From Halanaerobium sp041694515 (lineage in GTDB: Bacteria; Bacillota; Halanaerobiia; Halanaerobiales; Halanaerobiaceae): a stretch of DNA of 8,287 nucleotides. The notes under the pieces were generated by a model. That model was not told the origin of the DNA. It searched no databases and saw only the letters and a program-made list of their open reading frames with translations. Shown in pieces: positions 1-6,566 of the stretch. The position numbers were made by a program, and so were the translations under genes. The stretch's first letter is position 1, and each line of letters opens with the position of its first letter. Location of the stretch: contig JASMSZ010000111.1 of assembly GCA_041694515.1 (NCBI GenBank), positions 1 to 8,287 on the forward strand. Reading direction: 5' to 3'.

Positions 1-1614
1 CGAAAACTGCTGGAACTGGGAGCCAAAACTGCCACAATTATTGAAAATGGAAATGAAAAAGAAGTTGCAATTGAAAATGTACAGCCTGGAGATATTATGC
101 TGATCAAACCAGGAGAAAAAATACCTACTGATGGAGAAATTGTAGAAGGCGAGACGACAGTTGATGAATCAATGGCAACTGGAGAGTCAATGCCTGTTAG
201 AAGAAAAGAGGGAGACGAGGTAATTGGTGCTACAGTTAACCAGAATGGATTGATTAAAGTTAAAGCCACTAAAGTTGGTAAAGACACCTTTCTTTCACAG
301 GTAGTTAAAATGGTAGAGGAAGCTCAGGGAACTAAAGTTCCCATTCAGGAATTTGCTGATAAGATAACAGGAATCTTTGTCCCAACTGTTTTAATTATAG
401 CAGCCTCAACCTTTGTCTTATGGCTAATCTTTCCTGATGGATTAAGAGAAGTTGGTTTCTGGGCACAATCTTTTCTGCCCTGGGTTGATCCTACTCTAGG
501 AACATTTACCCTGGCAATTTTTGCAACAATTGCTGTTTTAGTTATTGCCTGCCCCTGTGCTTTGGGACTGGCAACGCCAACTGCGCTGATGGTTGGAAGT
601 GGAATTGGCGCTGAAAATGGAGTTTTAATCCGTAAAGGTGAGGCAATCCAGACTATGAAAGATGTACACACAATTGTTTTTGATAAAACTGGAACCATTA
701 CTAAAGGAAAACCAGAGGTAACAGATATAACTGCAGCCTCAAACAGCAGTGAAGAGGAATTACTTCAGTTAGCGGCAAGTGTAGAAGCAGGTTCTGAGCA
801 TCCTCTGGGAGAGGCAATAGTTCAGGGCGCAAAAGATAGAGAAATTGCAGTAAAAGAAATCAAAAATTTCAATTCTGTTACTGGTAAAGGTGTTAAAGCA
901 GAAGTTGATGGTAAAGAGGTACTTGTTGGAAGTAGAAAATTAATGGAATCAGCAGGAATAGATACCTCTGATTTTGAAGATGAATTACAGAGGTTAGAAA
1001 ATGAAGCTAAAACTGCAATGTTAGCTGCAGCTGATGATAAGATGCTGGGAATAGTTGCTGTAGCAGATGCTTTAAAAGAAGATTCGGTTCAGGCAATTGC
1101 GGAACTTAAAAAACTGGGTTTAGAAACAGCAATGATCACGGGTGATAATCAGCGTACAGCCGAGGCAATAGCAAAAGAAGTAGGAATTGACCATGTAGTT
1201 GCCGAAGTAATGCCTGATGGTAAAGTAGATAAGGTAAAAGAACTGCAGTCTGAATTTGGTATTATTGCTATGGTTGGAGATGGAATTAATGATGCTCCAG
1301 CTCTAACTCAGGCCAATGTTGGAATTGCAATTGGAACCGGTACAGATATTGCAATTGAGTCATCTGATATTACCCTTGTTCGAGGAGATTTATCTTCTGT
1401 AATTACAGCAGTTAAACTTTCGCGGGCAACATTTAGGAAAATTAAGCAGAATTTATTCTGGGCATTTTTCTATAATCTAATTGCCATCCCGGTTGCTATT
1501 TTAGGACTGCTGCATCCAGTAATTGCTGAGATGGCGATGGCTACAAGTTCAATTAGTGTTGTCACAAATGCTAATCTCTTGCGGCGGGAAAATGTACAGG
1601 CAGATTACAAATAA
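1..1614 (+). CDS. copA: Cu(I)-exporting P1B-type ATPase CopA, 5'-truncated by window edge
   Basis: This is an inner-membrane ATP-driven pump that exports Cu(I) from the cytoplasm. The frame is open from base 1, giving 537 visible residues. Full CopA proteins are usually about 750-850, so the N-terminal metal-binding domain(s) and first membrane helices lie outside the window. Numbering from base 1, the following are visible: TGES in the actuator domain (60-63), the CPC copper-site motif in a membrane helix (184-186), the phosphorylated aspartate in DKTGT (228-232), the SEHP nucleotide-binding motif (His267-Pro268), GDN (381-383) and GDGINDAP (426-433). The last two membrane helices carry YN (491-492) and MxxSS (513-517). 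CPC plus YN plus MxxSS is the known signature of the Cu(I)/Ag(I) subgroup, which argues against Zn/Cd or Co pumps. No catalytic residue is missing. It stops at TAA 1612-1614, 59-62 nt before csoR, so the two are probably co-transcribed. Confidence 0.95.
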   Translation, partial: RKLLELGAKTATIIENGNEKEVAIENVQPGDIMLIKPGEKIPTDGEIVEGETTVDESMATGESMPVRRKEGDEVIGATVNQNGLIKVKATKVGKDTFLSQVVKMVEEAQGTKVPIQEFADKITGIFVPTVLIIAASTFVLWLIFPDGLREVGFWAQSFLPWVDPTLGTFTLAIFATIAVLVIACPCALGLATPTALMVGSGIGAENGVLIRKGEAIQTMKDVHTIVFDKTGTITKGKPEVTDITAASNSSEEELLQLAASVEAGSEHPLGEAIVQGAKDREIAVKEIKNFNSVTGKGVKAEVDGKEVLVGSRKLMESAGIDTSDFEDELQRLENEAKTAMLAAADDKMLGIVAVADALKEDSVQAIAELKKLGLETAMITGDNQRTAEAIAKEVGIDHVVAEVMPDGKVDKVKELQSEFGIIAMVGDGINDAPALTQANVGIAIGTGTDIAIESSDITLVRGDLSSVITAVKLSRATFRKIKQNLFWAFFYNLIAIPVAILGLLHPVIAEMAMATSSISVVTNANLLRRENVQADYK

Positions 1615-1676
1615 AATATAAAGTCTGAATTATAATTATAAATATAATCTAAGGAAAAGAAGAATGGGGGGATTTG

Positions 1677-1952
1677 ATGAATTCCTTATGTGATTTGGAT
1701 AAAAAAGAGTTAACAACTCGTTTAAGAAGAATAGAAGGACAGGTCCGCGGTCTGCAGCGGATGATTGAAGAAGATAAATATTGTGTTGATATCCTGCATC
1801 AGATTAATGCAGTTCAGGGTGGGCTGAAAAAAGTTGGTCTTAAAATTTTGGATAAACATGTCCACGGCTGTGTTCAGCGAGCTGTTAAAGAAGAAGAAGG
1901 CGATGATGTAATAAATGAACTGATGGAGGTACTGGAAAAATTTACTGATTAA
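1677..1952 (+). CDS. csoR: Copper-sensing transcriptional repressor CsoR
   Basis: This is a small all-helical DNA-binding repressor of the CsoR/RcnR (DUF156) family that releases its operator when it binds Cu(I). Starting at ATG 1677 gives 91 residues. With this start the known Cu(I) ligands fall at the positions numbered in M. tuberculosis CsoR: Cys36, His61 and Cys65, with second-shell Tyr35 and Glu81 also present. There is no His near the N-terminus, which argues against a Ni/Co-sensing RcnR. An in-frame TTG at 1674 would add one residue. ATG 1677 is preferred, with GGGGGG at 1666-1671 as a plausible ribosome site 5 nt upstream. It lies just downstream of copA, so its likely target is the copper-export operon. 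A clear C/G-rich CsoR operator was not found in the 62-nt gap, so the operator is probably upstream of the copA start, outside the window. Cys5 is an extra cysteine with no assigned role. Confidence 0.95.
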   Translation: MNSLCDLDKKELTTRLRRIEGQVRGLQRMIEEDKYCVDILHQINAVQGGLKKVGLKILDKHVHGCVQRAVKEEEGDDVINELMEVLEKFTD

Positions 1953-2009
1953 TTATGTTTACCTTTATTGATCAAATTATTGTTGAAAATTAAATTTTAA
2001 GTCCATAAA

Positions 2010-2037
2010 AAAGCCAGGGTTTTAAAACCCTGGCTTT
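2010..2037. terminator. Perfect inverted repeat, probable terminator after csoR
   Basis: A perfect inverted repeat has 14-nt arms at 2010-2023 and 2024-2037, with core arms GCCAGGG and CCCTGGC. It can form about 12 base pairs closed by a TTAA loop. It lies 57 nt after the csoR stop and before the promoters of the next operon. On the + strand only three T residues follow the GC core before ACT. On the - strand the core is followed by six T (complement of A2007-2012), so it may stop transcription from both directions. No converging - strand gene is visible. Confidence 0.8.
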
Positions 2038-2069
2038 ACTCGATTACTCATACTATATTACTCATGAAT

Positions 2070-2098
2070 TTGATATTTTAAAAACCTAAGAGTATAAT
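2070..2098 (+). promoter_or_regulatory. Candidate upstream sigma-A promoter P1
   Basis: TTGATA at 2070-2075 is separated by 17 nt from a perfect TATAAT at 2093-2098. The match to the housekeeping consensus is 11 of 12 with optimal spacing, and the predicted start is near 2105. It lies upstream of the riboswitch, so transcripts from it would carry the whole switch. The DNA here is very AT-rich, so chance matches are possible. Confidence 0.5.
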
Positions 2099-2129
2099 GA
2101 TAAATAGAGTAATTTTTAGTGCTTTATAA

Positions 2130-2158
2130 TTGACAAATTATTAAAACTGTGATTTAAT
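2130..2158 (+). promoter_or_regulatory. Sigma-A promoter P2 for the potassium-uptake operon
   Basis: TTGACA at 2130-2135 (perfect -35) is followed by a 17-nt spacer and TTTAAT at 2153-2158. A TG at 2150-2151 gives an extended -10 element. The predicted start is near 2165, about 12 nt before the riboswitch aptamer. This is where the promoter of a riboswitch-controlled transcript is expected, and it is the stronger candidate of the two. Confidence 0.75.
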
Positions 2159-2176
2159 AATAAAAAGGAAATATAT

Positions 2177-2354
2177 CTGTTGTCTAATCTCATTTGAGAA
2201 CGGGGGACCCATTTTTTTTGGGGCGAATCTATATTAGAAGAAGACCTTTACTTCTAGCCCGACAGCTAACTCCGTAGACTTTATTAAGGGACAGACTGCC
2301 TGTCATGGCCGGATCTTAACTATTGACACTACAGTCTATCTGTAGTGTTTTTTT
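2177..2354 (+). promoter_or_regulatory. c-di-AMP riboswitch (ydaO/yuaA type) with terminator expression platform
   Basis: This leader RNA element is recognised from conserved segments of the ydaO/yuaA class: GGGGGACCCA at 2202-2211, GGGGCGAATC at 2220-2229, and CCCGACAGCTAACTCCGTAG at 2258-2277. P1 is seen as 2182-2186 pairing with 2275-2279. Hairpins occur at 2188-2192/2195-2199 and 2235-2240/2251-2256. The loop CCTT (2245-2248) can pair with AAGG (2286-2289), matching the known 3' pseudoknot of this class. A 5-bp hairpin (2290-2294/2300-2304) and the terminator at 2326-2354 follow. In the known family, c-di-AMP binding turns expression off, often of potassium transporters or osmolyte and cell-wall genes. 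That fits the KtrA/TrkH operon downstream. The exact 5' edge is approximate. Confidence 0.93.
2326..2354 (+). terminator. Intrinsic terminator of the c-di-AMP riboswitch
   Basis: A perfect 9-bp stem (2326-2334 with 2340-2348) has the 5-nt loop TCTAT, and a run of seven T (2348-2354) overlaps the last pair. This is a classic Rho-independent terminator placed between the aptamer and ktrA. Segment 2333-2338 at its apex is complementary to 2275-2280, which includes the P1 3' strand, so formation is probably controlled by ligand binding. Confidence 0.92.
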
Positions 2355-2521
2355 GCATTTGTTAGACTTTTTATTAATAATTTAATGATGTATATAATTA
2401 AAAAAGATATGGAAGTATATAATCGTAGATTTGAAACAGTTTCTGTATTTGGAACTAAGGTAAATATCACTATCCAACAGAGAAAGTAATGGTTGGTTAA
2501 TTTCGATAGGGGGAAGAATAA
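2355..2521 (+). other. Untranslated leader between riboswitch terminator and ktrA
   Basis: This 167-nt AT-rich stretch lies between the terminator T-run and the ktrA start. It ends in AGGGGG at 2508-2513, a good ribosome site 8 nt before the ktrA ATG. Its only open frame of note is 34 codons (2385-2489), starting with two ATG codons and lacking a visible Shine-Dalgarno sequence. No second promoter or stable hairpin stood out. Confidence 0.5.
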
Positions 2522-3175
2522 ATGAAACAGTTTGTTGTAGTAGGTTTGGGAAGATTTGGTGCCAGTGTTGCTGAAACTCTGGCTGATAATGGTCATGATG
2601 TTCTGGCTATTGATAGAGATCCAGAAAAGGTTCAGGCAATCAGTGGAGATGTAACTCATGCTGTAGAAGCCGATGCAACTGATGAGGAAGCTCTAAAAAC
2701 TCTGGGTGTTAGAAATTTTGATGTAGCTGTGGTTAGTATTGGTGATAATGTTTCGGCAAATATATTATGTACTTTGATCTTAAAAGAATTAAATTTACCT
2801 TATGTAATTGTAAAAGCTCCCGATACTTTACATGGAAAGGTCTTAACCAAGGTAGGAGCAGATAGAGTTGTTTATCCAGAGCGAGATATGGGGGTCAGAA
2901 TAGCTCAGAATCTAATCTCATCTAATGTACTTGATTATATCGAGTTTGCACCCGAGTATGGTGTAATTGAAATTCTGGCTAGCCAGAATATGGTTGGACG
3001 AACTTTAAAAGAACTGGAGTTAAGAGCTAATTTTGATGTCAATGTAATGGCAATTAAAAGAGGAGAGCAGCTTTATATTTCTCCCGGTGCTGATGATAAA
3101 ATTATGGATGGAGATAAATTAGTTTTAATGGGTAAAAATGAAAACTTAGATAAAATGAGAGATTTCGGCAACTAA
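2522..3175 (+). CDS. ktrA: KtrA/TrkA-family RCK potassium-uptake regulatory subunit
   Basis: This is a cytoplasmic gating-ring protein of a Ktr/Trk potassium transporter. It has 217 residues, about the usual KtrA length. The RCK_N Rossmann domain (about 1-135) has an intact GLGRFG nucleotide motif (Gly8, Gly10, Gly13) and acidic Asp31 at the end of the second strand, as in NAD(H)/ATP/ADP-binding RCK domains. The RCK_C (TrkA_C) domain covers about 140-217. In characterised KtrA and KtrC proteins that domain binds c-di-AMP, so c-di-AMP could act here on both RNA and protein. Whether this protein binds it cannot be read from the sequence. ATG 2522 is set by AGGGGG 8 nt upstream. It is the first gene after the riboswitch. 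The membrane partner is not adjacent and is probably the TrkH-like protein at the operon end. It could equally be named TrkA. Confidence 0.9.
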   Translation: MKQFVVVGLGRFGASVAETLADNGHDVLAIDRDPEKVQAISGDVTHAVEADATDEEALKTLGVRNFDVAVVSIGDNVSANILCTLILKELNLPYVIVKAPDTLHGKVLTKVGADRVVYPERDMGVRIAQNLISSNVLDYIEFAPEYGVIEILASQNMVGRTLKELELRANFDVNVMAIKRGEQLYISPGADDKIMDGDKLVLMGKNENLDKMRDFGN

Positions 3176-3223
3176 CTATTAACTCGTTACTTACAGAAAA
3201 TTTTTTGATAAGGAGTGTAAAAA

Positions 3224-5050
3224 ATGAAAATAAAAACATTAAAAGGCAAAATGCTCCTTGGTTTTGCAGTCATGATTATTATAATAGCAGGAGTTGTAGG
3301 ATGGAGTATTTATAATTTTGAAACTTTATCAAATGCCATAAATGATATTATGGTTGAAAACTATCGCAGTATTAAAGCCAGCGACAGTATGGTGGAGTCG
3401 ATTGAGCGCCAGGATAGTGCACTGCTGCTGCTCTTAAGATCTACCGAAGATCAGGGTCAGGAAATATTTAGGAGAAATGAAAAAGAATTTTATACCTGGC
3501 TTGCCAGAGCAGAAGATAATATTACTATCGAGGGGGAGGGAGCAATTTTAGAAAAGATAAATGAGAAATATTTTAGATTTGTTTCTAAATTTGATCAGTT
3601 TTATAATGCAGATGAAGAACAGCGCTGGCAGATATATAACCAGGAGCTGCTTCCCTTATTTAATGAAATTAAAAGTGATATCCGTGAATTAAGAGAATTA
3701 AACAGACAGGCAATGGTTGAAGCACAGCGTGATGCAAACAGCAGGGCCAATCAGGCAATTATTTATACTATTGGTTTAGCCCTACTGGTAATTGTTTTTT
3801 CTCTAATTTTTGCTTTTTATCTGACAAAACAAATTTTAAGGCCAATAAAAGAACTGGAAAAGGGGATCAAAAAAGTTGCAGATAGAAATTTTCAGCAGCA
3901 GATAGAAGTTGCCTCCGAAGATGAAATTGGAGTACTGGCAGATGAGTTTAATGAGATGATTTCTAAGCTTCAGGAATATGAGAAATTTAATGTTAAAAAA
4001 CTGGTAATGGAAAAAGAAAAATCGGAAGCAGTTGTTAATAATTTAAGCAGCCCTTTAATTGTAACTGATCAGGATCATAAAATAGTATTAATTAACGAAA
4101 CTGCAAAAGAGTTATTTTCTATCAATCAGGATGTGATTGATACTCACTTTTTAGAAGTTATTCAGGCAGAAGAAATTTTTGAGTATATCAAAAATCCAGA
4201 CGCAAAAGAGAAAAAAACTTTTAAGTTAAAGAAAGATGACAAAGAAAGACATTATCGAATATCTACCAAACAGGTAATTGATGAAGATGAAGAATATCAA
4301 TTTACAGTTACTCTTTTAGAAGATATAACAAGATTAAAAGAAATTGACAGCATGAAATCGGAATTTGTTTCTACTGTCTCTCATGAATTTAGAACTCCTC
4401 TAACCTCAATGAATATGGGCTTAAGCATGGTAATTAATGAGGATACAGGAGAATTAAATGAAGAACAGCGCGAACTGCTGGAAGCAGCTTATGAGGATGT
4501 TGAGCGGCTGACGGAGTTGGTTAATGACCTGCTTGACCTTTCGAAAATCGAATCAGGTAAAATTGAAATGGAATTTGATAAGGTAGATGTCAATGATATT
4601 ATTGAAAAGACACTTAATCCTTTTTATAAGCAGGCGGAGGAAAAAGAAATTGAGCTCAAATTCAAACAGTCAGAGGATAATATTTTTGCCTATGCAGATC
4701 CTTCAAAAATAAGCTGGGTCATTTCTAATTTGGTTGGAAATGCACTCCGTTATGCAGATGAAGGGAAAATAAAAGTAAATGCAGAAATAAAAGGTAGAAG
4801 GGTTTTAGTTTCAGTATCAGATAATGGGCCTGGAATACCAAAAGAATATCAATCCAAAATATTTGATAAGTTTGTGCGGGCAGGTAATGATAAAGATGAG
4901 AAAAGTGGTACAGGCCTTGGTCTGGCTATTTCCAAAGAAATTATAACAGCCCATAATGGTAGAATCTGGGTAGATAGTGAAGAAGGAGAAGGCTCAACTT
5001 TTTCATTCTATATTCCCAGGTTTGGTTATCAGGAGGGGAAAAATGAGTAA
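3224..5050 (+). CDS. Membrane-bound sensor histidine kinase (sensor-HAMP-PAS-HisKA-HATPase)
   Basis: This is a 608-residue two-component sensor kinase. A membrane helix at about 10-30 and a second at about 179-200 flank an extracytoplasmic domain of about 148 residues. That domain is rich in Glu, Gln and Arg, looks helical, and has no cysteine. HAMP follows (about 201-252), then a PAS domain (about 267-375). The dimerisation domain has phospho-acceptor His387 in the motif SHEFRTP. The ATPase domain has N-box Asn502 and Asn506, a G1 box DNGPG (533-537) and a G2 box GTGLGL (562-567). All catalytic boxes are intact. The layout resembles KinB/WalK-like kinases, but the ligand is unknown. AAGGAG at 3210-3215 lies 8 nt before ATG 3224. 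It follows ktrA by 48 nt with no terminator, and its last 8 nt overlap the next gene, a receiver protein and probable phosphorylation partner. A role in sensing turgor or ions is inferred only from the potassium-transport neighbours. Confidence 0.93.
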   Translation: MKIKTLKGKMLLGFAVMIIIIAGVVGWSIYNFETLSNAINDIMVENYRSIKASDSMVESIERQDSALLLLLRSTEDQGQEIFRRNEKEFYTWLARAEDNITIEGEGAILEKINEKYFRFVSKFDQFYNADEEQRWQIYNQELLPLFNEIKSDIRELRELNRQAMVEAQRDANSRANQAIIYTIGLALLVIVFSLIFAFYLTKQILRPIKELEKGIKKVADRNFQQQIEVASEDEIGVLADEFNEMISKLQEYEKFNVKKLVMEKEKSEAVVNNLSSPLIVTDQDHKIVLINETAKELFSINQDVIDTHFLEVIQAEEIFEYIKNPDAKEKKTFKLKKDDKERHYRISTKQVIDEDEEYQFTVTLLEDITRLKEIDSMKSEFVSTVSHEFRTPLTSMNMGLSMVINEDTGELNEEQRELLEAAYEDVERLTELVNDLLDLSKIESGKIEMEFDKVDVNDIIEKTLNPFYKQAEEKEIELKFKQSEDNIFAYADPSKISWVISNLVGNALRYADEGKIKVNAEIKGRRVLVSVSDNGPGIPKEYQSKIFDKFVRAGNDKDEKSGTGLGLAISKEIITAHNGRIWVDSEEGEGSTFSFYIPRFGYQEGKNE

Positions 5051-5465
5051 AATATTAGTAGTAGATGATGAAAAAAATATTAGACTGGTTGTAGGTAAGA
5101 GCTTGGAAAAAGCTGGTTTTGACATTTATTATGCTGTAGATGGGGTTCAGGCAGTGGAAAAAGCTAATGATATAAATCCTGACCTGATCCTGCTTGATTT
5201 GAGATTGCCCAAAATGAATGGATTTTTGGTTTTAGAAGCTTTAAAAAGTGATACTTCGACTGAAGATATACCGGTGATGATTCTCTCGGCCTTATCAGCA
5301 GAAGATGATGTACAGAAAACAATATCATTAGGAGCCGAAGATTTTTTAGTTAAACCAATAAGTCAGAGTGATCTGCTGGCTGCGGTGGAAAAAAATATAA
5401 GGATTGAAGAAAGAGAAAATGATACAGAAGAGGAAAATGAGGAGGAAGAAAATAATGAAGAATAA
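5043..5465 (+). CDS. Receiver-only response regulator with acidic C-terminal tail
   Basis: This is a 140-residue stand-alone receiver domain. Key residues are Asp8-Asp9 for Mg2+, Asp52 as phosphorylation site (LLDLRLP context), Ser82 as the switch residue, and Lys104-Pro105. There is no output domain. After residue about 122 there is only a Glu/Asn-rich, probably disordered tail. The start ATG 5043 is preferred to an in-frame ATG at 4977, because the protein then begins just before the first receiver strand and AGGAGGGG lies just upstream. It overlaps the kinase gene by 8 nt, so translation is probably coupled. Likely roles are CheY-like control of a partner by contact, or a relay step or phosphate sink between the kinase and the next regulator. 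Its N-terminus closely resembles the next gene's (DDEKNIRL in both), suggesting tandem duplication. Confidence 0.92.
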   Translation: MSKILVVDDEKNIRLVVGKSLEKAGFDIYYAVDGVQAVEKANDINPDLILLDLRLPKMNGFLVLEALKSDTSTEDIPVMILSALSAEDDVQKTISLGAEDFLVKPISQSDLLAAVEKNIRIEERENDTEEENEEEENNEE

Positions 5466-6150
5466 CATATTAATTGTTGATGATGAAAAAAATATTCGTT
5501 TGACTTTAAAAACTGCTTTATCAAAAGCTGGTTATGAGGTAGAAACTGCTGTTAATGGTGAAGATGGTTTAAGTAAACTAGAGGAAGAAGAATTTCCAAT
5601 TGTGTTATTGGATATGAAAATGCCAGGTATGGATGGAATTCAATTTTTAAAAAAAATTACAGATGATGAAATTGAAACTAAGGTAATTATGATTACTGGT
5701 TACGGAAGTGTAGAAACTGCTGTGGAAACTCTAAAGTTGGGTGCGGTTGATTACCTGCGCAAACCATTTAAGCCAGAAGAAATCATTGAAATTGTAGAAG
5801 ATGTTTTTGAGCGTTATGAAGTAGAAAATAGCGAAAAAGAAGTAGAAACATTTGATGAATATATTATGCTGGCTAAAAATGCAATTAATAAAAGGAATTT
5901 TTCAAAGGCAAAAGAAATGCTGCAGGAAGCTACTTCTTTAGATTCTGAAAAACCGGAACCATTTAATCTCTTAGGAATTATTTATGAGATGCAGCACAAA
6001 CAGGCTGAAGCAATGAAGATGTATAGAGCAGCTTTAGCATTAGAGCCTGGATATAAGCCGGCAAATGATAATATAGAGCGTGCTGGGGAGAGTATTGGTT
6101 CAATTGATCTGGATAATGTTAATTTCGGGGATGATGAGGAGGAAAAATAA
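5455..6150 (+). CDS. Response regulator with receiver and TPR-repeat domains, no DNA-binding domain
   Basis: This 231-residue protein has a receiver domain (about 1-120) with Asp9-Asp10, phosphorylation site Asp53 (LLDMKMPGMDG), Thr81 and Lys103-Pro104. The ITGYGSVETAV stretch resembles NtrC-class receivers. A helical segment at about 134-210 fits two TPR-like repeats, for example LLGIIYEMQHKQAEAMKMY and the following ALALEPGYKPA. An acidic tail ends the protein. There is no AAA+ module, helix-turn-helix or enzyme domain, so output is probably by protein binding through the TPR part. ATG 5455 is chosen over an upstream in-frame ATG at 5404, which would add a Lys-rich 17-residue extension read across the previous gene. 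GGAGGAAG at 5441-5448 supports 5455. It overlaps the previous gene by 11 nt and abuts the next with no gap. The location suggests it links the kinase to the RCK/TrkH proteins, which is inference. Confidence 0.9.
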   Translation: MKNNILIVDDEKNIRLTLKTALSKAGYEVETAVNGEDGLSKLEEEEFPIVLLDMKMPGMDGIQFLKKITDDEIETKVIMITGYGSVETAVETLKLGAVDYLRKPFKPEEIIEIVEDVFERYEVENSEKEVETFDEYIMLAKNAINKRNFSKAKEMLQEATSLDSEKPEPFNLLGIIYEMQHKQAEAMKMYRAALALEPGYKPANDNIERAGESIGSIDLDNVNFGDDEEEK

Positions 6151-6564
6151 ATGTTTATAGTGATTATAGGCTGTGGCAGAACTGGTTCTCTGCTGGCAGG
6201 GAACCTCTCCCGCTCCGGTCACGAAGTAGTTGTGATTGAACATGATCCAGAGTCATTTGCTCTGCTGCCTGTTGATTTTTCAGGTTTTCAGATTGAGGGG
6301 GATGCAGCAGAAAACGATATTTTAAAGGAAGGAAAAATTGAGTCAGCTGATCTGGTTATAATAAGTACCGGCAATGATCAGATTAATTATCTAGTCTCAC
6401 AGATGGCAAAGCTAAACTTTGATGTACCGAGGATAATGGTCAGGACAATTGATCCGGCAGTTGAGAAAATGTACGAAAAGGATGAAAGAGTTGAGATTTT
6501 CTCTCAGATTTCTCTTTTAGCTGAAAATATGATCAATAAAATTGAGCGAGAAGGGATGAGGTAA
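6151..6564 (+). CDS. RCK_N-only TrkA-like nucleotide-binding protein
   Basis: This 137-residue cytoplasmic protein consists of a single RCK_N (TrkA_N) Rossmann domain and lacks the RCK_C domain found in normal Ktr/Trk subunits. The nucleotide motif GCGRTG is intact (Gly7, Gly9, Gly12), and Glu30 occupies the acidic position after the second strand, which favours NAD(H) or adenine nucleotide binding. The final helix (about 120-137) probably serves assembly, as in other RCK rings. The start ATG 6151 directly follows the previous stop, with AGGAGG at 6137-6142 eight nt upstream. The next gene begins 2 nt after its stop and encodes a second RCK protein with an altered nucleotide motif. The pair may correspond to the two halves of the fused, about 460-residue TrkA of enterobacteria. 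No frameshift is needed to explain the short length, because it ends cleanly in a coupled junction. Confidence 0.88.
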   Translation: MFIVIIGCGRTGSLLAGNLSRSGHEVVVIEHDPESFALLPVDFSGFQIEGDAAENDILKEGKIESADLVIISTGNDQINYLVSQMAKLNFDVPRIMVRTIDPAVEKMYEKDERVEIFSQISLLAENMINKIEREGMR

Positions 6565-6566
6565 AT

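Noticed and set aside
345..698. Minus-strand open frame of 117 codons inside copA
   Set aside because: It lies wholly antisense to a well-supported ATPase with intact motifs and has no ribosome site or recognisable domain.
1615..1673. Separate promoter or CsoR operator between copA and csoR
   Set aside because: TATAAT matches exist (1631-1636, 1643-1648), but no -35 element is correctly spaced and no C/G-rich inverted repeat typical of CsoR operators is visible.
2043..2065. Direct repeat of ATTACTCAT (2043-2051 and 2057-2065) near the upstream promoter
   Set aside because: Two 9-nt copies 14 nt apart in AT-rich DNA could be a regulator site but are easily due to chance; nothing else supports it.
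2336..2659. Minus-strand open frame of 107 codons
   Set aside because: It runs antisense across the riboswitch terminator and the ktrA start and reflects AT-rich composition.
4977..5042. Upstream in-frame start for the receiver-only regulator
   Set aside because: The extra 22 residues would be read within the kinase gene and precede the receiver's first strand; the start at 5043 has a strong AGGAGG site.
5404..5454. Upstream in-frame start for the receiver-TPR regulator
   Set aside because: It would add a low-complexity Lys-rich stretch arising from the other frame of the Glu-rich tail; the start at 5455 has a good ribosome site and family-like N-terminus.
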